Below, piece by piece: positions 18,474-28,980 of a stretch of 64,000 bases of DNA. The stretch is from positions 2,526,501-2,590,500 of the forward strand of contig NZ_JPON01000001.1 in NCBI RefSeq assembly GCF_000733935.1. Direction: 5' to 3'. The DNA comes from Methylomarinum vadi (GTDB taxonomy: Bacteria; Pseudomonadota; Gammaproteobacteria; Methylococcales; Methylomonadaceae). The position numbers and the translations under genes are program-made. Position 1 is the first letter of the stretch; every line of letters begins with the position of its first letter. The notes beneath the pieces are model-generated. The model was not told the origin of the DNA. It was given only the letters and a program-made list of their open reading frames with translations, and made no database searches.

Positions 18474-18496
18474 TTCAATCGATACCGACCCTTTTG
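18470..18496 (+). repeat. 27-base direct repeat, copy 2 (right of pgi)
   Basis: This is the second copy of the repeat at 16608-16634, with 25 of 27 bases the same. On the minus strand it provides the last codons and stop of the truncated RayT gene, so homology to RayT ends exactly where the repeat begins. Confidence 0.6.
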
Positions 18497-18681
18497 ATTC
18501 CTTTTGATTCCGGCAGCACCACCCAGCCATCAATGTGAAAAGGTTGTTTCTCCCGGCCAACGCGCACGGCTTGTCGTAACTTGTCGATATGATCAATCAG
18601 CAATCGGGGTTTGCGTTCGAGCAAATTGACCGTAAAGAAGTAAGTTCCGCCAGGAACACGATTGCGTCGATAGTTTGGCAT
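18475..18681 (-). pseudogene. REP-associated tyrosine transposase (RayT), truncated
   Basis: The 68-residue product begins MPNYRRNRVPGGTYFFTVNL, the standard N-terminus of RayT / Y1_Tnp transposases, which move REP palindromes. Homology runs to HIDGWVVLP and then stops. In intact members the next residues are the DHLH motif of the HUH nuclease, and these, with the catalytic Tyr domain, are missing. The replacement tail comes from the 27-base repeat. It is therefore inactive. A REP hairpin of the cognate type lies 22 bases upstream of its ATG, as in normal REP-rayT units. Confidence 0.85.
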
Positions 18682-18690
18682 AGCGTAAGT

Positions 18691-19374
18691 TTATGCCAAT
18701 TTGGCGGATGGCGCTCCGCTTATCCGCCCTACGGTCCTCTTAAATAACTCGAGGGAAGCGTGATTTTCAATGTCATTTTTGAAACTTCTCATCAATCCTA
18801 TCACTTCATCACTTATTTCTTTATAGCTATCTTGAGTAACGTCAATATATTCTCCATGTGCAATAGAGTTTCTTCTAGCTAGTAGACTTTCATCAATAAA
18901 GTTACTCTTTGTTAGGTAAGGGGTTTCGCTAATACCTATCAAGCTCAATATTTCCTTCAATACTTCTGAGTTCAAATTGGATTTTGTATTAATAACACCT
19001 TCTTTTGGAAAAACGGCGGTCTGACTCATTTTATTTCTCATAAAGTCGACAGACATGATATTTCCTAATTTTCCTACTTTGACGCCATATTGAGATAATT
19101 CTTTGTACAGCCCGATTGCTACGAAGGAATCATGCAATTCTTCGTATTTTAAGTTCTGGCAGGATACAAACTCTAAGTAGCATTTAGCCGCAATTTTAAC
19201 AAAGCCTTCCCAATGAGCGTACAAAACTGGAATATTTGCGCGGATAACTGAGTTTTTCTTCCTTTCAGGAGCTGATCTCAGAAGGCTATTCAAAAATGAT
19301 ACTTCTACCACTCTCCAACTAAAATCCGTATCCAATCGCTCTTGGAGCTGATATACCGACCTAATTTTACTCAC
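18691..19374 (-). CDS. HEPN nuclease of the MAE_28990/MAE_18760 type
   Basis: This 227-residue helical protein matches the MAE_28990-type HEPN family. The catalytic HEPN motif Rx4H is present as RNSIAH (Arg168 to His173) within LLARRNSIAHGEYIDV. The N-terminal helices include the family-like NIPVLYAHWEGFVKIAAK segment. HEPN proteins are usually metal-independent RNases that act in phage defence and toxin systems. The gene overlaps the DUF262 gene by 4 bases (ATGA), so both are expected to act together. The last 13 residues (VGRISGAPSAKLA) are encoded by a REP hairpin, so the native C-terminus has been replaced. AT-rich base composition marks it as acquired. Confidence 0.85.
   Translation of the reverse strand: MSKIRSVYQLQERLDTDFSWRVVEVSFLNSLLRSAPERKKNSVIRANIPVLYAHWEGFVKIAAKCYLEFVSCQNLKYEELHDSFVAIGLYKELSQYGVKVGKLGNIMSVDFMRNKMSQTAVFPKEGVINTKSNLNSEVLKEILSLIGISETPYLTKSNFIDESLLARRNSIAHGEYIDVTQDSYKEISDEVIGLMRSFKNDIENHASLELFKRTVGRISGAPSAKLA
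18703..18733 (-). repeat. REP hairpin forming the 3' end of the HEPN gene
   Basis: GGCGGAT (18703-18709) pairs with ATCCGCC (18722-18728), and the minus strand reads GTAGGGCGGATAAGCGGAGC from 18733, a GTAG-headed REP. It encodes the last residues of the HEPN protein in frame. A second perfect hairpin, TTGGCATA with TATGCCAA (18675-18682 and 18692-18699), spans the HEPN stop and the RayT start. Confidence 0.75.
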
Positions 19375-20465
19375 GGCTTAAAAAAGTCTTTAGAGAATGG
19401 GATAAGATTCTGAAGCCTAGTAGTACCCCTAACCCCTGCTTTTGTAAACTCCTTAAATGTTTCATCACTCCACAACTCTTTCGTTCTTTCAAAAATGAAT
19501 TCTCTTGATCTATCGTTCCCAAGCCCTTCTATATCTTTTAGATTAATTGAAATTCCATGAGAAAGAGCTTCAAACCCAGAAATCAGGAATCCGCCAGAAA
19601 ACTTTCTCCCATTAAATTTTCTGAAAGCATCCTCTCCTAGTGAAGTATCGATAAGGGAAAAAGTCCTAAAGAAGACATCTAGCTCCCTTTCTAAATCAAT
19701 TTCTCTCGAAGTAGCTAAGGAAATTGCACCTTCATCTAGATACTCATTTATATCCAGTCGTCCCTCGTATGGTATATTTCGTACAACAAAGAATCTAAGC
19801 GCTAGCTCTATATTCTTTTGTTGTTGTTCCGCATTTGTAGTAATTGAAAGGGTGTCGAGAAAAGGTTTAATCTCAGCCGTCTCTTTGAGCCATTTATAGA
19901 ATGATGAATTAACCTTAACAATAACGCAGTTCCTCACCTCTTGGGCATTCAATGATGCACCACCTGTATTCAACCGCTGAAATAACTCATACTTGCTTTG
20001 TGAGTCACTTTCCTTGGTTAAAATCTCAACCCTAATACGTGATCGGCGGATTTGAAGTTGCAGAGGCTTACTAAGACCATTCTCACCTGAAACCCATTTA
20101 ACACCCACTAATGAAGGGAGCATTTTTGTAGCCTCAAGAGGTTCGGGAGTTACAATATCGCCATCCGGGCCTTTTAGTATTCCAACAAACTCGAATATAG
20201 TAGAAAGCCTTTGTAGGCCATCTATGAGCTCCCATACACCACTTTCATTCTGAAATACAAATATTGGCGGTATAGGAATACCCAAAAGAAGCGACTCAAT
20301 GAATCTAGATTTTCTAGTCAAATCCCACCGAAAGTATCTCTGGAACTCAGGATCAATAATCAGCTCCTCATCCCGATACAAGTTCATTAGCTCTCCGATT
20401 GACATCTCGTATCCATCTTTAACGATATCTTGAGAAGCTTTTGTTATTTCAGACTCTAAACTCAT
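19371..20465 (-). CDS. DUF262 (ParB/GmrSD-like) protein
   Basis: This 364-residue protein carries an N-terminal DUF262 domain, the ParB/sulfiredoxin-like nucleotidase fold found in GmrSD-type restriction enzymes. Visible signatures are IDPEFQRYFRWD, SRFIESLLLGIPIPPIFVF and IDGLQRLSTI (Asp82 to Ile90); the usual motif is DGQQR, so one Gln is Leu here. The C-terminal two-thirds is helical and I see no HNH (DUF1524) motif, so the nuclease of the pair is probably the HEPN partner. Its ATG is 26 bases from an attC recombination point, as for a gene cassette. AT-rich base use differs sharply from glmS and pgi, supporting recent acquisition. Confidence 0.85.
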   Translation of the reverse strand: MSLESEITKASQDIVKDGYEMSIGELMNLYRDEELIIDPEFQRYFRWDLTRKSRFIESLLLGIPIPPIFVFQNESGVWELIDGLQRLSTIFEFVGILKGPDGDIVTPEPLEATKMLPSLVGVKWVSGENGLSKPLQLQIRRSRIRVEILTKESDSQSKYELFQRLNTGGASLNAQEVRNCVIVKVNSSFYKWLKETAEIKPFLDTLSITTNAEQQQKNIELALRFFVVRNIPYEGRLDINEYLDEGAISLATSREIDLERELDVFFRTFSLIDTSLGEDAFRKFNGRKFSGGFLISGFEALSHGISINLKDIEGLGNDRSREFIFERTKELWSDETFKEFTKAGVRGTTRLQNLIPFSKDFFKP

Positions 20466-20490
20466 TATATTTCTCTAAATTTTATAATAG

Positions 20491-20561
20491 GCTTAACGTT
20501 GCGCTCAGTCGCATCGAGGCCGTGCAGCTAGTTCGACGTTGACTGGAGCACCTTGTTAAGC
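20491..20561 (-). other. Integron attC recombination site
   Basis: The 71-base site is bounded by GCTTAAC (20491-20497) and GTTAAGC (20555-20561), which fit the RYYYAAC / GTTRRRY core boxes of attC. Inside, GCTCAGTC (20503-20510) pairs with GACTGGAGC (20541-20549) leaving one extrahelical G at 20545. That is the L-box geometry IntI recognises on the folded strand. The extra base sets the orientation: the site belongs to the small ORF on its right and delivers the DUF262-HEPN segment on its left as the next cassette. The small ORF's stop codon lies within the outer core box. Confidence 0.8.
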
Positions 20562-20732
20562 GCTCCCACATTTTTCCTGGATCTGCTGCTTGAGCACTTC
20601 TATGCCCTCAGCCAAACATTTCATGTGCAGGCTGTTCTTCTCATGATCGAATTTTTCTTCCGCACCATTGGCGATTAAGTGATCCGAGGGGGAAACATGG
20701 TCAGGTCTTGCAATGGTGCAAATAATAAACAT
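20556..20732 (-). CDS. Small cassette-type ORF, 58 residues
   Basis: The product begins MFIICTIARPDHVSPSDHL and ends with a Lys/Gln/Glu-rich helix (about 41-55); it has Cys at residues 5, 39 and 55. I recognise no family. It starts 20 bases after the glmS stop, with GGAG 11 bases before the ATG, and its TAA stop (20558-20556) lies inside the GTTAAGC/GCTTAAC core of attC. That is the usual layout of an integron gene cassette. The open frame has no interruptions and normal codon use. It probably rides on the glmUS transcript. Confidence 0.6.
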   Translation of the reverse strand: MFIICTIARPDHVSPSDHLIANGAEEKFDHEKNSLHMKCLAEGIEVLKQQIQEKCGSA

Positions 20733-20752
20733 CCCTGTTCAATCTCCAAAAA

Positions 20753-22582
20753 TTATTCCACCGTCACCGACTTGGCCAAATTCCGAGGCTGGTCGACATC
20801 CGTCCCCTTCAGCACCGCGACATGGTAGCTCAGCAATTGCAGCGGGATCGTGTAGATGATCGGGGAAACGACGTTCGCGACCTTGGGTACTTTGATGATT
20901 TGCACGTTTTCGGCTGGCTCGGTTTCCAGCGACTCGTCCATGAACACGATCAGCTGGCCGCCTCGGGCGCTGACTTCCTGCATGTTGGACTTGAGTTTCT
21001 CCAGCAGGCTGTTGTTCGGCGCGACGGTGATGACCGGCATTTCCGCGTCGATCAAGGCCAACGGTCCGTGTTTCAGTTCGCCGGCCGGATAGGCCTCGGC
21101 GTGGATATAGGAAATTTCCTTCAGTTTCAACGCCCCTTCCATCGCGATCGGGTATTGCGTGCCGCGCCCGAGGAACAAGGCATTTTGTTTTTCGGCGAAC
21201 TGTTCCGACAGGTTTTGTATTTGCTGGTCGAGTTGCAGTACCTTTTCCAGGTTGCCGGGCAGGGCGAACAGTTCCGAGGAGATATGTTGCTCGATTTCCT
21301 CGGTCAACTGGAAACGGCGACCGACCGCGATCACCAGCATCAGCAACGAAACCAGCTGGGTGGTGAAGGCCTTGGTCGAGGCGACGCCGATTTCCGGGCC
21401 GGCGCGGGTCATCAGCACCAGGTCGGACTCCCTCACCAGCGAGCTTTCCGGGGCGTTACAAATGGTCAGCGCATATTTGACGCCCAGTTTTTTCGCTTCC
21501 AGCAGCGCGGCCAAGGTATCGGCCGTTTCGCCGGATTGGGAGATGGTCACGACCAGCGTATCGGGCTGAATGACCGGATTACGGTAACGGAATTCGCTGG
21601 CGACATCGATATTGCAAGGCACCCTGGCGAATTTTTCGAACCAGTATTTCGCCACCAGTCCGGCATGATAGCTGGTGCCGCAGGCCAAAATCTGCACGGA
21701 TTTTATGCTGTCGAATACTTCGGCCGCTTTATGGCCGAAGGCGTTGTCCTGAAAACGATTGTCGACGAAGCGGCCTTCCAAGGTTTGCGTGATGGCCCAG
21801 GGCTGTTCGTAGATTTCCTTCAACATGTAGTGGCGATAGGGGCCTTTTTCGACCGCATCCGCCGTCAATTGGCTTTCCTTGATCGGCCGTTCGACGATGT
21901 GGTCGGTTTTATCGTAGATGACCAGGCTGTCGACCTTGAGCTCGGCGATGTCTCCTTCTTCCAGAAAGATGAAGCGTTGGGTGACCGGAAGCAGGGCGGC
22001 GACATCGGAGGCGATGAAATATTCGCCGATGCCGACGCCGATGACCAAGGGGCTGCCCTTGCGGCAGGTGACCAGCGTATCGGGCTGATCCTTGCTGACG
22101 ACACCCAGGGCATAGGCGCCTTCCAGCGTTTTAACGGTCTTCTTGACCGCCGTCAGCAAGTCGGGGGACTCTTGCAACTGATCGTGGATCTTGTGCACGA
22201 TCACTTCGGTATCGGTTTCCGATGTGAAATGGTAGCCGTTTTCCTTCAGCGAAGTTCTCAACAGATCGTGATTTTCGATGATGCCGTTGTGGACGACGGC
22301 CACGCTGTCCCTGGAAATATGCGGATGTGCATTGTCCGTGCTGGGTTTGCCGTGGGTGGCCCAACGGGTATGAGCTATGCCGAGCGTACCGCCGACCGGG
22401 TCCTGATCGATCATTTCCTGTAGGACGCTGACTTTACCCAGGGCCCTTTTTCTGAAAACCTGCTCGCCGTTGACCACCGCCAAGCCGGCCGAGTCATAGC
22501 CACGATATTCCAGTCTGCGTAATCCTTCCATCAAAATCGGCACAACATTCCGTTGCGCGATTCCACCGACTATCCCGCACAT
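20753..22582 (-). CDS. glmS: Glutamine-fructose-6-phosphate aminotransferase (isomerizing)
   Basis: GlmS makes glucosamine-6-phosphate from fructose-6-phosphate and glutamine, the first step to UDP-GlcNAc for peptidoglycan and LPS. The 609-residue protein is full length. The N-terminal glutaminase begins [13 protein letters not shown] with the catalytic Cys2 and [17 protein letters not shown]. Two SIS isomerase domains follow, with [12 protein letters not shown] and [16 protein letters not shown]. The C-terminus [13 protein letters not shown] is the conserved segment whose DNA is read by Tn7 TnsD, and the region just beyond the stop carries acquired genes here. It lies one base downstream of glmU, in the same operon. 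Confidence 0.97.
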   Translation of the reverse strand: MCGIVGGIAQRNVVPILMEGLRRLEYRGYDSAGLAVVNGEQVFRKRALGKVSVLQEMIDQDPVGGTLGIAHTRWATHGKPSTDNAHPHISRDSVAVVHNGIIENHDLLRTSLKENGYHFTSETDTEVIVHKIHDQLQESPDLLTAVKKTVKTLEGAYALGVVSKDQPDTLVTCRKGSPLVIGVGIGEYFIASDVAALLPVTQRFIFLEEGDIAELKVDSLVIYDKTDHIVERPIKESQLTADAVEKGPYRHYMLKEIYEQPWAITQTLEGRFVDNRFQDNAFGHKAAEVFDSIKSVQILACGTSYHAGLVAKYWFEKFARVPCNIDVASEFRYRNPVIQPDTLVVTISQSGETADTLAALLEAKKLGVKYALTICNAPESSLVRESDLVLMTRAGPEIGVASTKAFTTQLVSLLMLVIAVGRRFQLTEEIEQHISSELFALPGNLEKVLQLDQQIQNLSEQFAEKQNALFLGRGTQYPIAMEGALKLKEISYIHAEAYPAGELKHGPLALIDAEMPVITVAPNNSLLEKLKSNMQEVSARGGQLIVFMDESLETEPAENVQIIKVPKVANVVSPIIYTIPLQLLSYHVAVLKGTDVDQPRNLAKSVTVE

Positions 22583-22583
22583 A

Positions 22584-23954
22584 TTATTTCTCCTGTTTCA
22601 CAGGTCTTTTCCAACCGTTTACACTGATTTGTTTGACGCGGCTCAAGGTCAATTGTTCGTCCGGCGCATCCCGCGTGATGGTCGAGCCGGCGCCGATGGT
22701 CGCATTGGCGCCGACGGTAACGGGCGCGACCAACTGCGTGTCAGAGCCTATGAAGGCGCCGTCGCCGATGATGGTCTTAAATTTATTGACGCCATCGTAA
22801 TTACAGGTGATGGTGCCGGCGCCGATATTGACCTTGCTGCCGATCTCGCTATCCCCAATATAGCTTAAATGATTGATCTTGCTACCGCTGGCGACGGTGG
22901 ATTTCTTGATCTCGACGAAGTTGCCGACATGAACGTGATCGGCCAACTTGGCCTCCGGGCGAAGCCGAGCATAGGGACCGACGCGACTGCCTTGACCCAC
23001 CACGGCATCCTCGATCAGGCTGTTAGCCAGTATTTCCACGTCGTCCTTGATCACCGCATTTTTGATGATACAGTTCGGGCCGATGCTGACATTGGAGCCG
23101 ATTTCGTTGTCGCCTTCGAATACGACGTTGACATCGACGACGACATCCCGGCCCAGCTGTTTGAATTCGCCTCGGACGTCGATTCTGGCGGGATCGCGCA
23201 AGGTGACACCGTGCTCCATCAACAACCGGCTTTGCTCCGCTTGATAGGCTCTTTCCAGGTGCGCGAGTTGGACTTTGTTATTGACGCCCAATACCTCGTC
23301 TTGGCTGGCCGGATGAGTGGTTTGGATGGTCAAACCGTCGGCCACCGCCATTTCGATGATGTCGGTCAAATAAAATTCGTTCTGGGCATTGTTGTTTTGC
23401 AAGCGCGACAGCCAGTTTTTTAGTTTGTCGCCCTTGGCCGCCAAAATACCGGTATTGCCCTCGTCGATCAGTAATTCGGATTCGCTGGCGTCTTTTTGTT
23501 CGACGATTTTGACCACGGCATGGTGTTGGTCCCTGACGATGCGGCCATAGCCGGTCGGATCGTCCAGCATGACGGTCAGCAACGAAATCGTCTGAGCGGT
23601 CACTTTATTCAGGATGTTTTCGATGGTATGGCTTTTCAACAACGGCACATCGCCGTATAGAATCAGTACGGTGTCGTCGTCATCGATATATCGCACGGCC
23701 TGCTGCACGGCGTGGCCGGTGCCGAGCTGTTCCTTTTGCTCGATCCAGGTAGCATCCAAGTCACTCAGAGTCGACTTTACTTTCTCGCCGCCGTGCCCGT
23801 AAATGATGTAGACCGAATTATTCGCTATCGTCCGGCTGGTGTCGTAAACATGTCGCAATAACGGTCTATCGGCTATTTCATGTAAGACCTTGGGTAAGGA
23901 AGAACGCATCCGGGTTCCCTGACCGGCGGCCAAGATTATGGTTTTTATGGTCAT
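22584..23954 (-). CDS. glmU: Bifunctional N-acetylglucosamine-1-phosphate uridyltransferase / glucosamine-1-phosphate acetyltransferase
   Basis: GlmU carries out the last two steps of UDP-GlcNAc synthesis. The 456-residue protein has the N-terminal pyrophosphorylase domain ([20 protein letters not shown] at about residues 6-25) and a C-terminal left-handed beta-helix acetyltransferase (hexapeptide repeats from about 250), with the NFVEIKKS and [24 protein letters not shown] segments. The chosen start, [11 protein letters not shown] at 23954, is preceded by AAGGA; the frame opens 25 codons earlier without family similarity. It is followed by glmS, and the product of GlmS after GlmM action is its substrate. 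Confidence 0.96.
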   Translation of the reverse strand: MTIKTIILAAGQGTRMRSSLPKVLHEIADRPLLRHVYDTSRTIANNSVYIIYGHGGEKVKSTLSDLDATWIEQKEQLGTGHAVQQAVRYIDDDDTVLILYGDVPLLKSHTIENILNKVTAQTISLLTVMLDDPTGYGRIVRDQHHAVVKIVEQKDASESELLIDEGNTGILAAKGDKLKNWLSRLQNNNAQNEFYLTDIIEMAVADGLTIQTTHPASQDEVLGVNNKVQLAHLERAYQAEQSRLLMEHGVTLRDPARIDVRGEFKQLGRDVVVDVNVVFEGDNEIGSNVSIGPNCIIKNAVIKDDVEILANSLIEDAVVGQGSRVGPYARLRPEAKLADHVHVGNFVEIKKSTVASGSKINHLSYIGDSEIGSKVNIGAGTITCNYDGVNKFKTIIGDGAFIGSDTQLVAPVTVGANATIGAGSTITRDAPDEQLTLSRVKQISVNGWKRPVKQEK

Positions 23955-24084
23955 CTGAAGTCCTTGATCAGTAACTATGTTGGATTGGTTTTGTATAGAA
24001 ATTCGGCTTGGAGAGCAACTTAAGCGCAACTTTGCGTTGAGCGCCTTGCTTATTTTCCAATTATAGCCGGCCAGGCTTTATATA

Positions 24085-24121
24085 CAAAAAAGCCCGACAA
24101 CGTAACCGTTATCGGGCTTTT
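24085..24121 (-). terminator. Rho-independent terminator after atpC
   Basis: AGCCCGACAACG pairs with CGTTATCGGGCT around a short loop, with a run of T on the minus strand (A6 on plus at 24085-24090) and TTTT on the plus strand. It closes the atp operon between atpC and glmU and may act in both directions. glmU therefore probably has its own promoter in 23955-24084. Confidence 0.8.
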
Positions 24122-24142
24122 CCTGGCGATAAAAAGAAAGTA

Positions 24143-24574
24143 CTATGATCCTCTTTTTCTGAGTCTGTCCAGTGTCCGTAATTGCATGATCGCCTCGGCC
24201 AGTTGGGCCTGTGCCTTGGCGTAATCGATCTTGCCGGACTTATCGCTCAGCGCTTCTTCCGCTCTTGCTTTCGCTTCCAAAGCGGCTGCCTCATCAATAT
24301 CTTTCGCTCTGATCGCGGTATCCGCCAAAACGGTTACCACGTGCGGCTGAACCTCAAGGAGCCCGCCCGATACATAGAACGACTGACTTTCCTTGTCGTT
24401 GATCTTAACCCTGACTTCGCCAGGGTTAAGTTTAGAGATTAATGGAGCATGACGCGGCGCAATACCGACTTCGCCGAGTTCAGCCGGAGCAAACACCATT
24501 TCCGCCAATCCGGAATAGATCTCCGCTTCTGCACTGACGATATCTACATGTACTGTCATTGTCATGTCTGTCAC
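24143..24574 (-). CDS. atpC: ATP synthase F1 subunit epsilon
   Basis: Epsilon couples the rotor to catalysis and can inhibit ATP hydrolysis. The 143-residue protein has the N-terminal beta-sandwich (VHVDIVSAEAEIYSGLAEMV, GEVGIAPRHAPLISKLNPGEVR) and the C-terminal helical hairpin. Three closely spaced Met codons leave the exact start open by up to five residues. It is the last gene of the atp operon, 10 bases after atpD. Confidence 0.96.
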   Translation of the reverse strand: MTDMTMTVHVDIVSAEAEIYSGLAEMVFAPAELGEVGIAPRHAPLISKLNPGEVRVKINDKESQSFYVSGGLLEVQPHVVTVLADTAIRAKDIDEAAALEAKARAEEALSDKSGKIDYAKAQAQLAEAIMQLRTLDRLRKRGS

Positions 24575-24584
24575 CTATGATGAA

Positions 24585-25979
<1,395 letters not shown>

Positions 25980-26008
25980 TTAATACTCTTTTAAATTCGC
26001 TTTCGGTT

Positions 26009-26872
26009 CTAAACGGCTGCGGCACCACCGACGATTTCGGAAATTTCCTGCGTAATCGCGGCCTGTCTGGCTTTGTTGTAAACCAGTTGCAGTTCGTCGA
26101 TGATATTGCCGGCGTTATCGGAAGCGCTTTTCATCGCCACCATCCGGGCCGCCTGTTCGCAGGCATTGTTCTCGACGACGCCTTGATAGACAATGGATTC
26201 GATATAACGCGACAGCAGGTTATCCAACACATCCTTGGCATCGGGCTCATACAGATAATCCCAATGGCCGGACAGGTCTTCTTCCAATTCATTTTCCAAC
26301 ACCGGCAACAACTGCTCGATGCCCGGTCTTTGCGTCATGGTGTTGACGAACTCGTTGTAGGCAACATGCAGCTCATCGATACGGCCTTCGTAAAAAGCAT
26401 CCAGCATCAATTTGATCACGCCGATGACGTCATTGACATGCGGGGTATCGCTCAGTTTGGTAATCTGCCCGACGATATTGGCGTTGATGCCGCTGAAAAA
26501 GCTGGCACCTTTGTTACCGATCGCAGCGACATCGACTTCAACATTACCGCTTTCCCAATCCTTGAATTGGCTCAACACGCGTCGAAACAGATTCGAGTTC
26601 AAGCCGCCGCACAGACCGCGGTCTGACGTAATCACGATGATACCGACCCGCTTGACATCGCGCGGAATCAAAAACGGATGCTTGTATTCGGGGTTCGCAT
26701 GCGCCAAATGCTTGATGATCCGGCTGATTTTTTGCGAGTAGGGGCGCGTCGCCTCCATTTTATCTCTGGTTTTACGCATCTTGCTCGCCGCCACCATTTC
26801 CATGGCGCGGGTGATTTTTTGCGTATTCTTGATACTCGCAATCTGGGTGCGTATTTCTTTACCGACAGCCAT
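26009..26872 (-). CDS. atpG: ATP synthase F1 subunit gamma
   Basis: Gamma is the central rotor shaft. The 287-residue protein has the N-terminal coiled-coil helix ([20 protein letters not shown], then VAASKMRK), the central [12 protein letters not shown] segment, and the C-terminal helix ending [20 protein letters not shown]. It follows atpA by 11 bases. Confidence 0.98.
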   Translation of the reverse strand: MAVGKEIRTQIASIKNTQKITRAMEMVAASKMRKTRDKMEATRPYSQKISRIIKHLAHANPEYKHPFLIPRDVKRVGIIVITSDRGLCGGLNSNLFRRVLSQFKDWESGNVEVDVAAIGNKGASFFSGINANIVGQITKLSDTPHVNDVIGVIKLMLDAFYEGRIDELHVAYNEFVNTMTQRPGIEQLLPVLENELEEDLSGHWDYLYEPDAKDVLDNLLSRYIESIVYQGVVENNACEQAARMVAMKSASDNAGNIIDELQLVYNKARQAAITQEISEIVGGAAAV

Positions 26873-26883
26873 TATTCAGACCC

Positions 26884-28425
26884 TTACCAGCTACTTGTTT
26901 TAATGAAATTCTCTATTGCCGAACGCAAGCCTTGAGCAATTTCATCATTGTAATCGCCTTTTTCGTTGATTTTCGCCATCAATTCGGCTTCATGCGCTTT
27001 CATGTATGATTGCAGCGCATCCTCGAAATCGCGCACTTTTTCGACTTCGACATCGTCGAGGAAACCTTCGTTGGCGGCAAACAGGGAAACGGCCATTTGA
27101 GCGACCGACATCGGGCTGTATTGGTTTTGCTTCATCAACTCGGTAACGCGTTGACCGCGCTCGATTTGTTTACGCGTGCTCTCATCCAAGTCGGACGCGA
27201 ACTGGGCGAAAGCCGCCAATTCACGATACTGAGCCAAGTCCAGACGAATACCGCCGCCCAGTTTCTTGATGATCTTGGTCTGCGCAGCACCGCCAACCCG
27301 GGATACCGACAGACCCGCGTTGACCGCAGGACGGATACCGGAGTTGAACAAATCGGTTTCCAAGAAGATCTGACCGTCGGTGATCGAAATAACGTTGGTC
27401 GGTACGAAAGCCGATACGTCCCCGCCTTGCGTTTCGATGATAGGCAACGCGGTCAATGAACCGGTTTTACCTTTCACTTTGCCGTCGGTCAGCTTTTCGA
27501 CTTCTTCGGCATTGATACGCGCGGCGCGTTCCAACAAACGCGAGTGGATGTAGAAAACGTCGCCCGGATACGCTTCACGACCTGGCGGACGGCGCAGCAA
27601 CAAGGAGATTTGACGATAAGCCCAGGCTTGCTTGGTCAAGTCGTCGTAAATGATCAGCGCATCTTCACCGCGGTCGCGGAAGAATTCGCCCATCGCGCAA
27701 CCGGTGTAAGGGGCGATGAATTGCAATGCGGCGGATTCGGATGCGGACGCCGAAACGACGATGGTGTGTTCCATCGCGCCGTGTTCTTCCAGTTTACGTA
27801 CTACGTTGGCGATCGACGAACGTTTTTGGCCGATTGCGACATAGATACATTTAATGCCGGTGCCTTTTTGATTGATGATCGCATCGACGGCGATCGCGGT
27901 TTTACCGGTTTGACGGTCGCCGATGATCAACTCACGCTGGCCGCGGCCGACCGGAATCATCGAGTCGATGGATTTCAGACCGATTTGCACCGGCTGATCA
28001 ACCGATTGTCTGGCGATAACGCCCGGCGCAATTTTTTCGACCGGTGAAGATTCGTTGCTGTCGATGGCGCCTTTACCGTCGATCGCGTTACCCAACGCAT
28101 CGACGACGCGACCCAGCAGCGCTTCGCCAACCGGCACTTCCAAAATTTTACCGGTACATTTAACGGTGTCGCCTTCGGTGATGTGCTGATAAGCACCCAG
28201 CATGACCACACCGACGGAATCTCTTTCCAGGTTCAGCGCCATACCGTAGGAGCCGCCGGGAAACTCCAGCATCTCACCTTGCATTGCTTCAGACAGACCA
28301 TGAACCCTAACGATACCGTCAGTGACGCTGACTACGGTACCTTCTGTACGAGCTTCGACTTCTACGTCGAACGACTCGATCTTCTTTTTAATCAGATCAC
28401 TAATTTCAGATGGATTTAATTGCAT
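26884..28425 (-). CDS. atpA: ATP synthase F1 subunit alpha
   Basis: Alpha forms the non-catalytic nucleotide sites of the F1 hexamer. The 513-residue protein starts [20 protein letters not shown]. It has the P-loop [36 protein letters not shown], and the conserved SRVGGAAQ segment that carries the arginine finger. It lies 21 bases after atpH. Confidence 0.98.
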   Translation of the reverse strand: MQLNPSEISDLIKKKIESFDVEVEARTEGTVVSVTDGIVRVHGLSEAMQGEMLEFPGGSYGMALNLERDSVGVVMLGAYQHITEGDTVKCTGKILEVPVGEALLGRVVDALGNAIDGKGAIDSNESSPVEKIAPGVIARQSVDQPVQIGLKSIDSMIPVGRGQRELIIGDRQTGKTAIAVDAIINQKGTGIKCIYVAIGQKRSSIANVVRKLEEHGAMEHTIVVSASASESAALQFIAPYTGCAMGEFFRDRGEDALIIYDDLTKQAWAYRQISLLLRRPPGREAYPGDVFYIHSRLLERAARINAEEVEKLTDGKVKGKTGSLTALPIIETQGGDVSAFVPTNVISITDGQIFLETDLFNSGIRPAVNAGLSVSRVGGAAQTKIIKKLGGGIRLDLAQYRELAAFAQFASDLDESTRKQIERGQRVTELMKQNQYSPMSVAQMAVSLFAANEGFLDDVEVEKVRDFEDALQSYMKAHEAELMAKINEKGDYNDEIAQGLRSAIENFIKTSSW

Positions 28426-28446
28426 TTTGTTTTCCCACTCTGGCTT

Positions 28447-28977
28447 TTAGAGCCTTTTCGCTAATTGTTGAAGCTGGCCGCTGATTGAACCGTCGATCAC
28501 CTTGTCGCCCGCTTTAGCACGGATGCCGCCGACCAGTGATTTATCGACCGTTACCGTGGCATGCACCTTCTTGTTGAGCAGCTTTTCCAGCATCGCGACG
28601 TATTTTTTTTCCTCTTCTTTGGTCAAGGAATAGGCGCTGTAAACTTCAACATTGACGTAACCCTCGTCGTCGGCTTTATATTGCTCATAGAGCTCGGCAA
28701 TCTGAGGCAGTAATTTCAACCGGTCGTTTTCTATCAGAATTTTCAGAAAATTAACGGCTTCGTCGTGGATTTGACCTTCGCAGATATCCACCATTAACTG
28801 AGTCAATTGATCCTTGCTGACTCTTGGGTTGTCGATGATGGCAGCCAGTTCTTTATCCTGTATCGCTACGGATAAAAAGGCCAACGAATCGGACCAAATG
28901 CCGGCAGCGCCGACTTCCTTGGCTCGCTTAAAAGCCGCCTCCGCATATGGCCTTGCTAATGTTGATAGTTCACTCAT
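28447..28977 (-). CDS. atpH: ATP synthase F1 subunit delta
   Basis: Delta links F1 to the peripheral stalk. The 176-residue protein has the N-terminal helical bundle (STLARPYAEAAFKRAKE) and the C-terminal signature VDKSLVGGIRAKAGDKVIDGS. It starts 3 bases after the atpF stop, consistent with coupled translation. Confidence 0.96.
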   Translation of the reverse strand: MSELSTLARPYAEAAFKRAKEVGAAGIWSDSLAFLSVAIQDKELAAIIDNPRVSKDQLTQLMVDICEGQIHDEAVNFLKILIENDRLKLLPQIAELYEQYKADDEGYVNVEVYSAYSLTKEEEKKYVAMLEKLLNKKVHATVTVDKSLVGGIRAKAGDKVIDGSISGQLQQLAKRL

Positions 28978-28980
28978 TGC

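Noticed and set aside
20822-22423. A 533-codon open frame antisense to glmS
   Set aside because: It is a shadow of glmS codon use: no homology signature, Gly/Asp/Gln-rich mirror composition, and glmS is certain.
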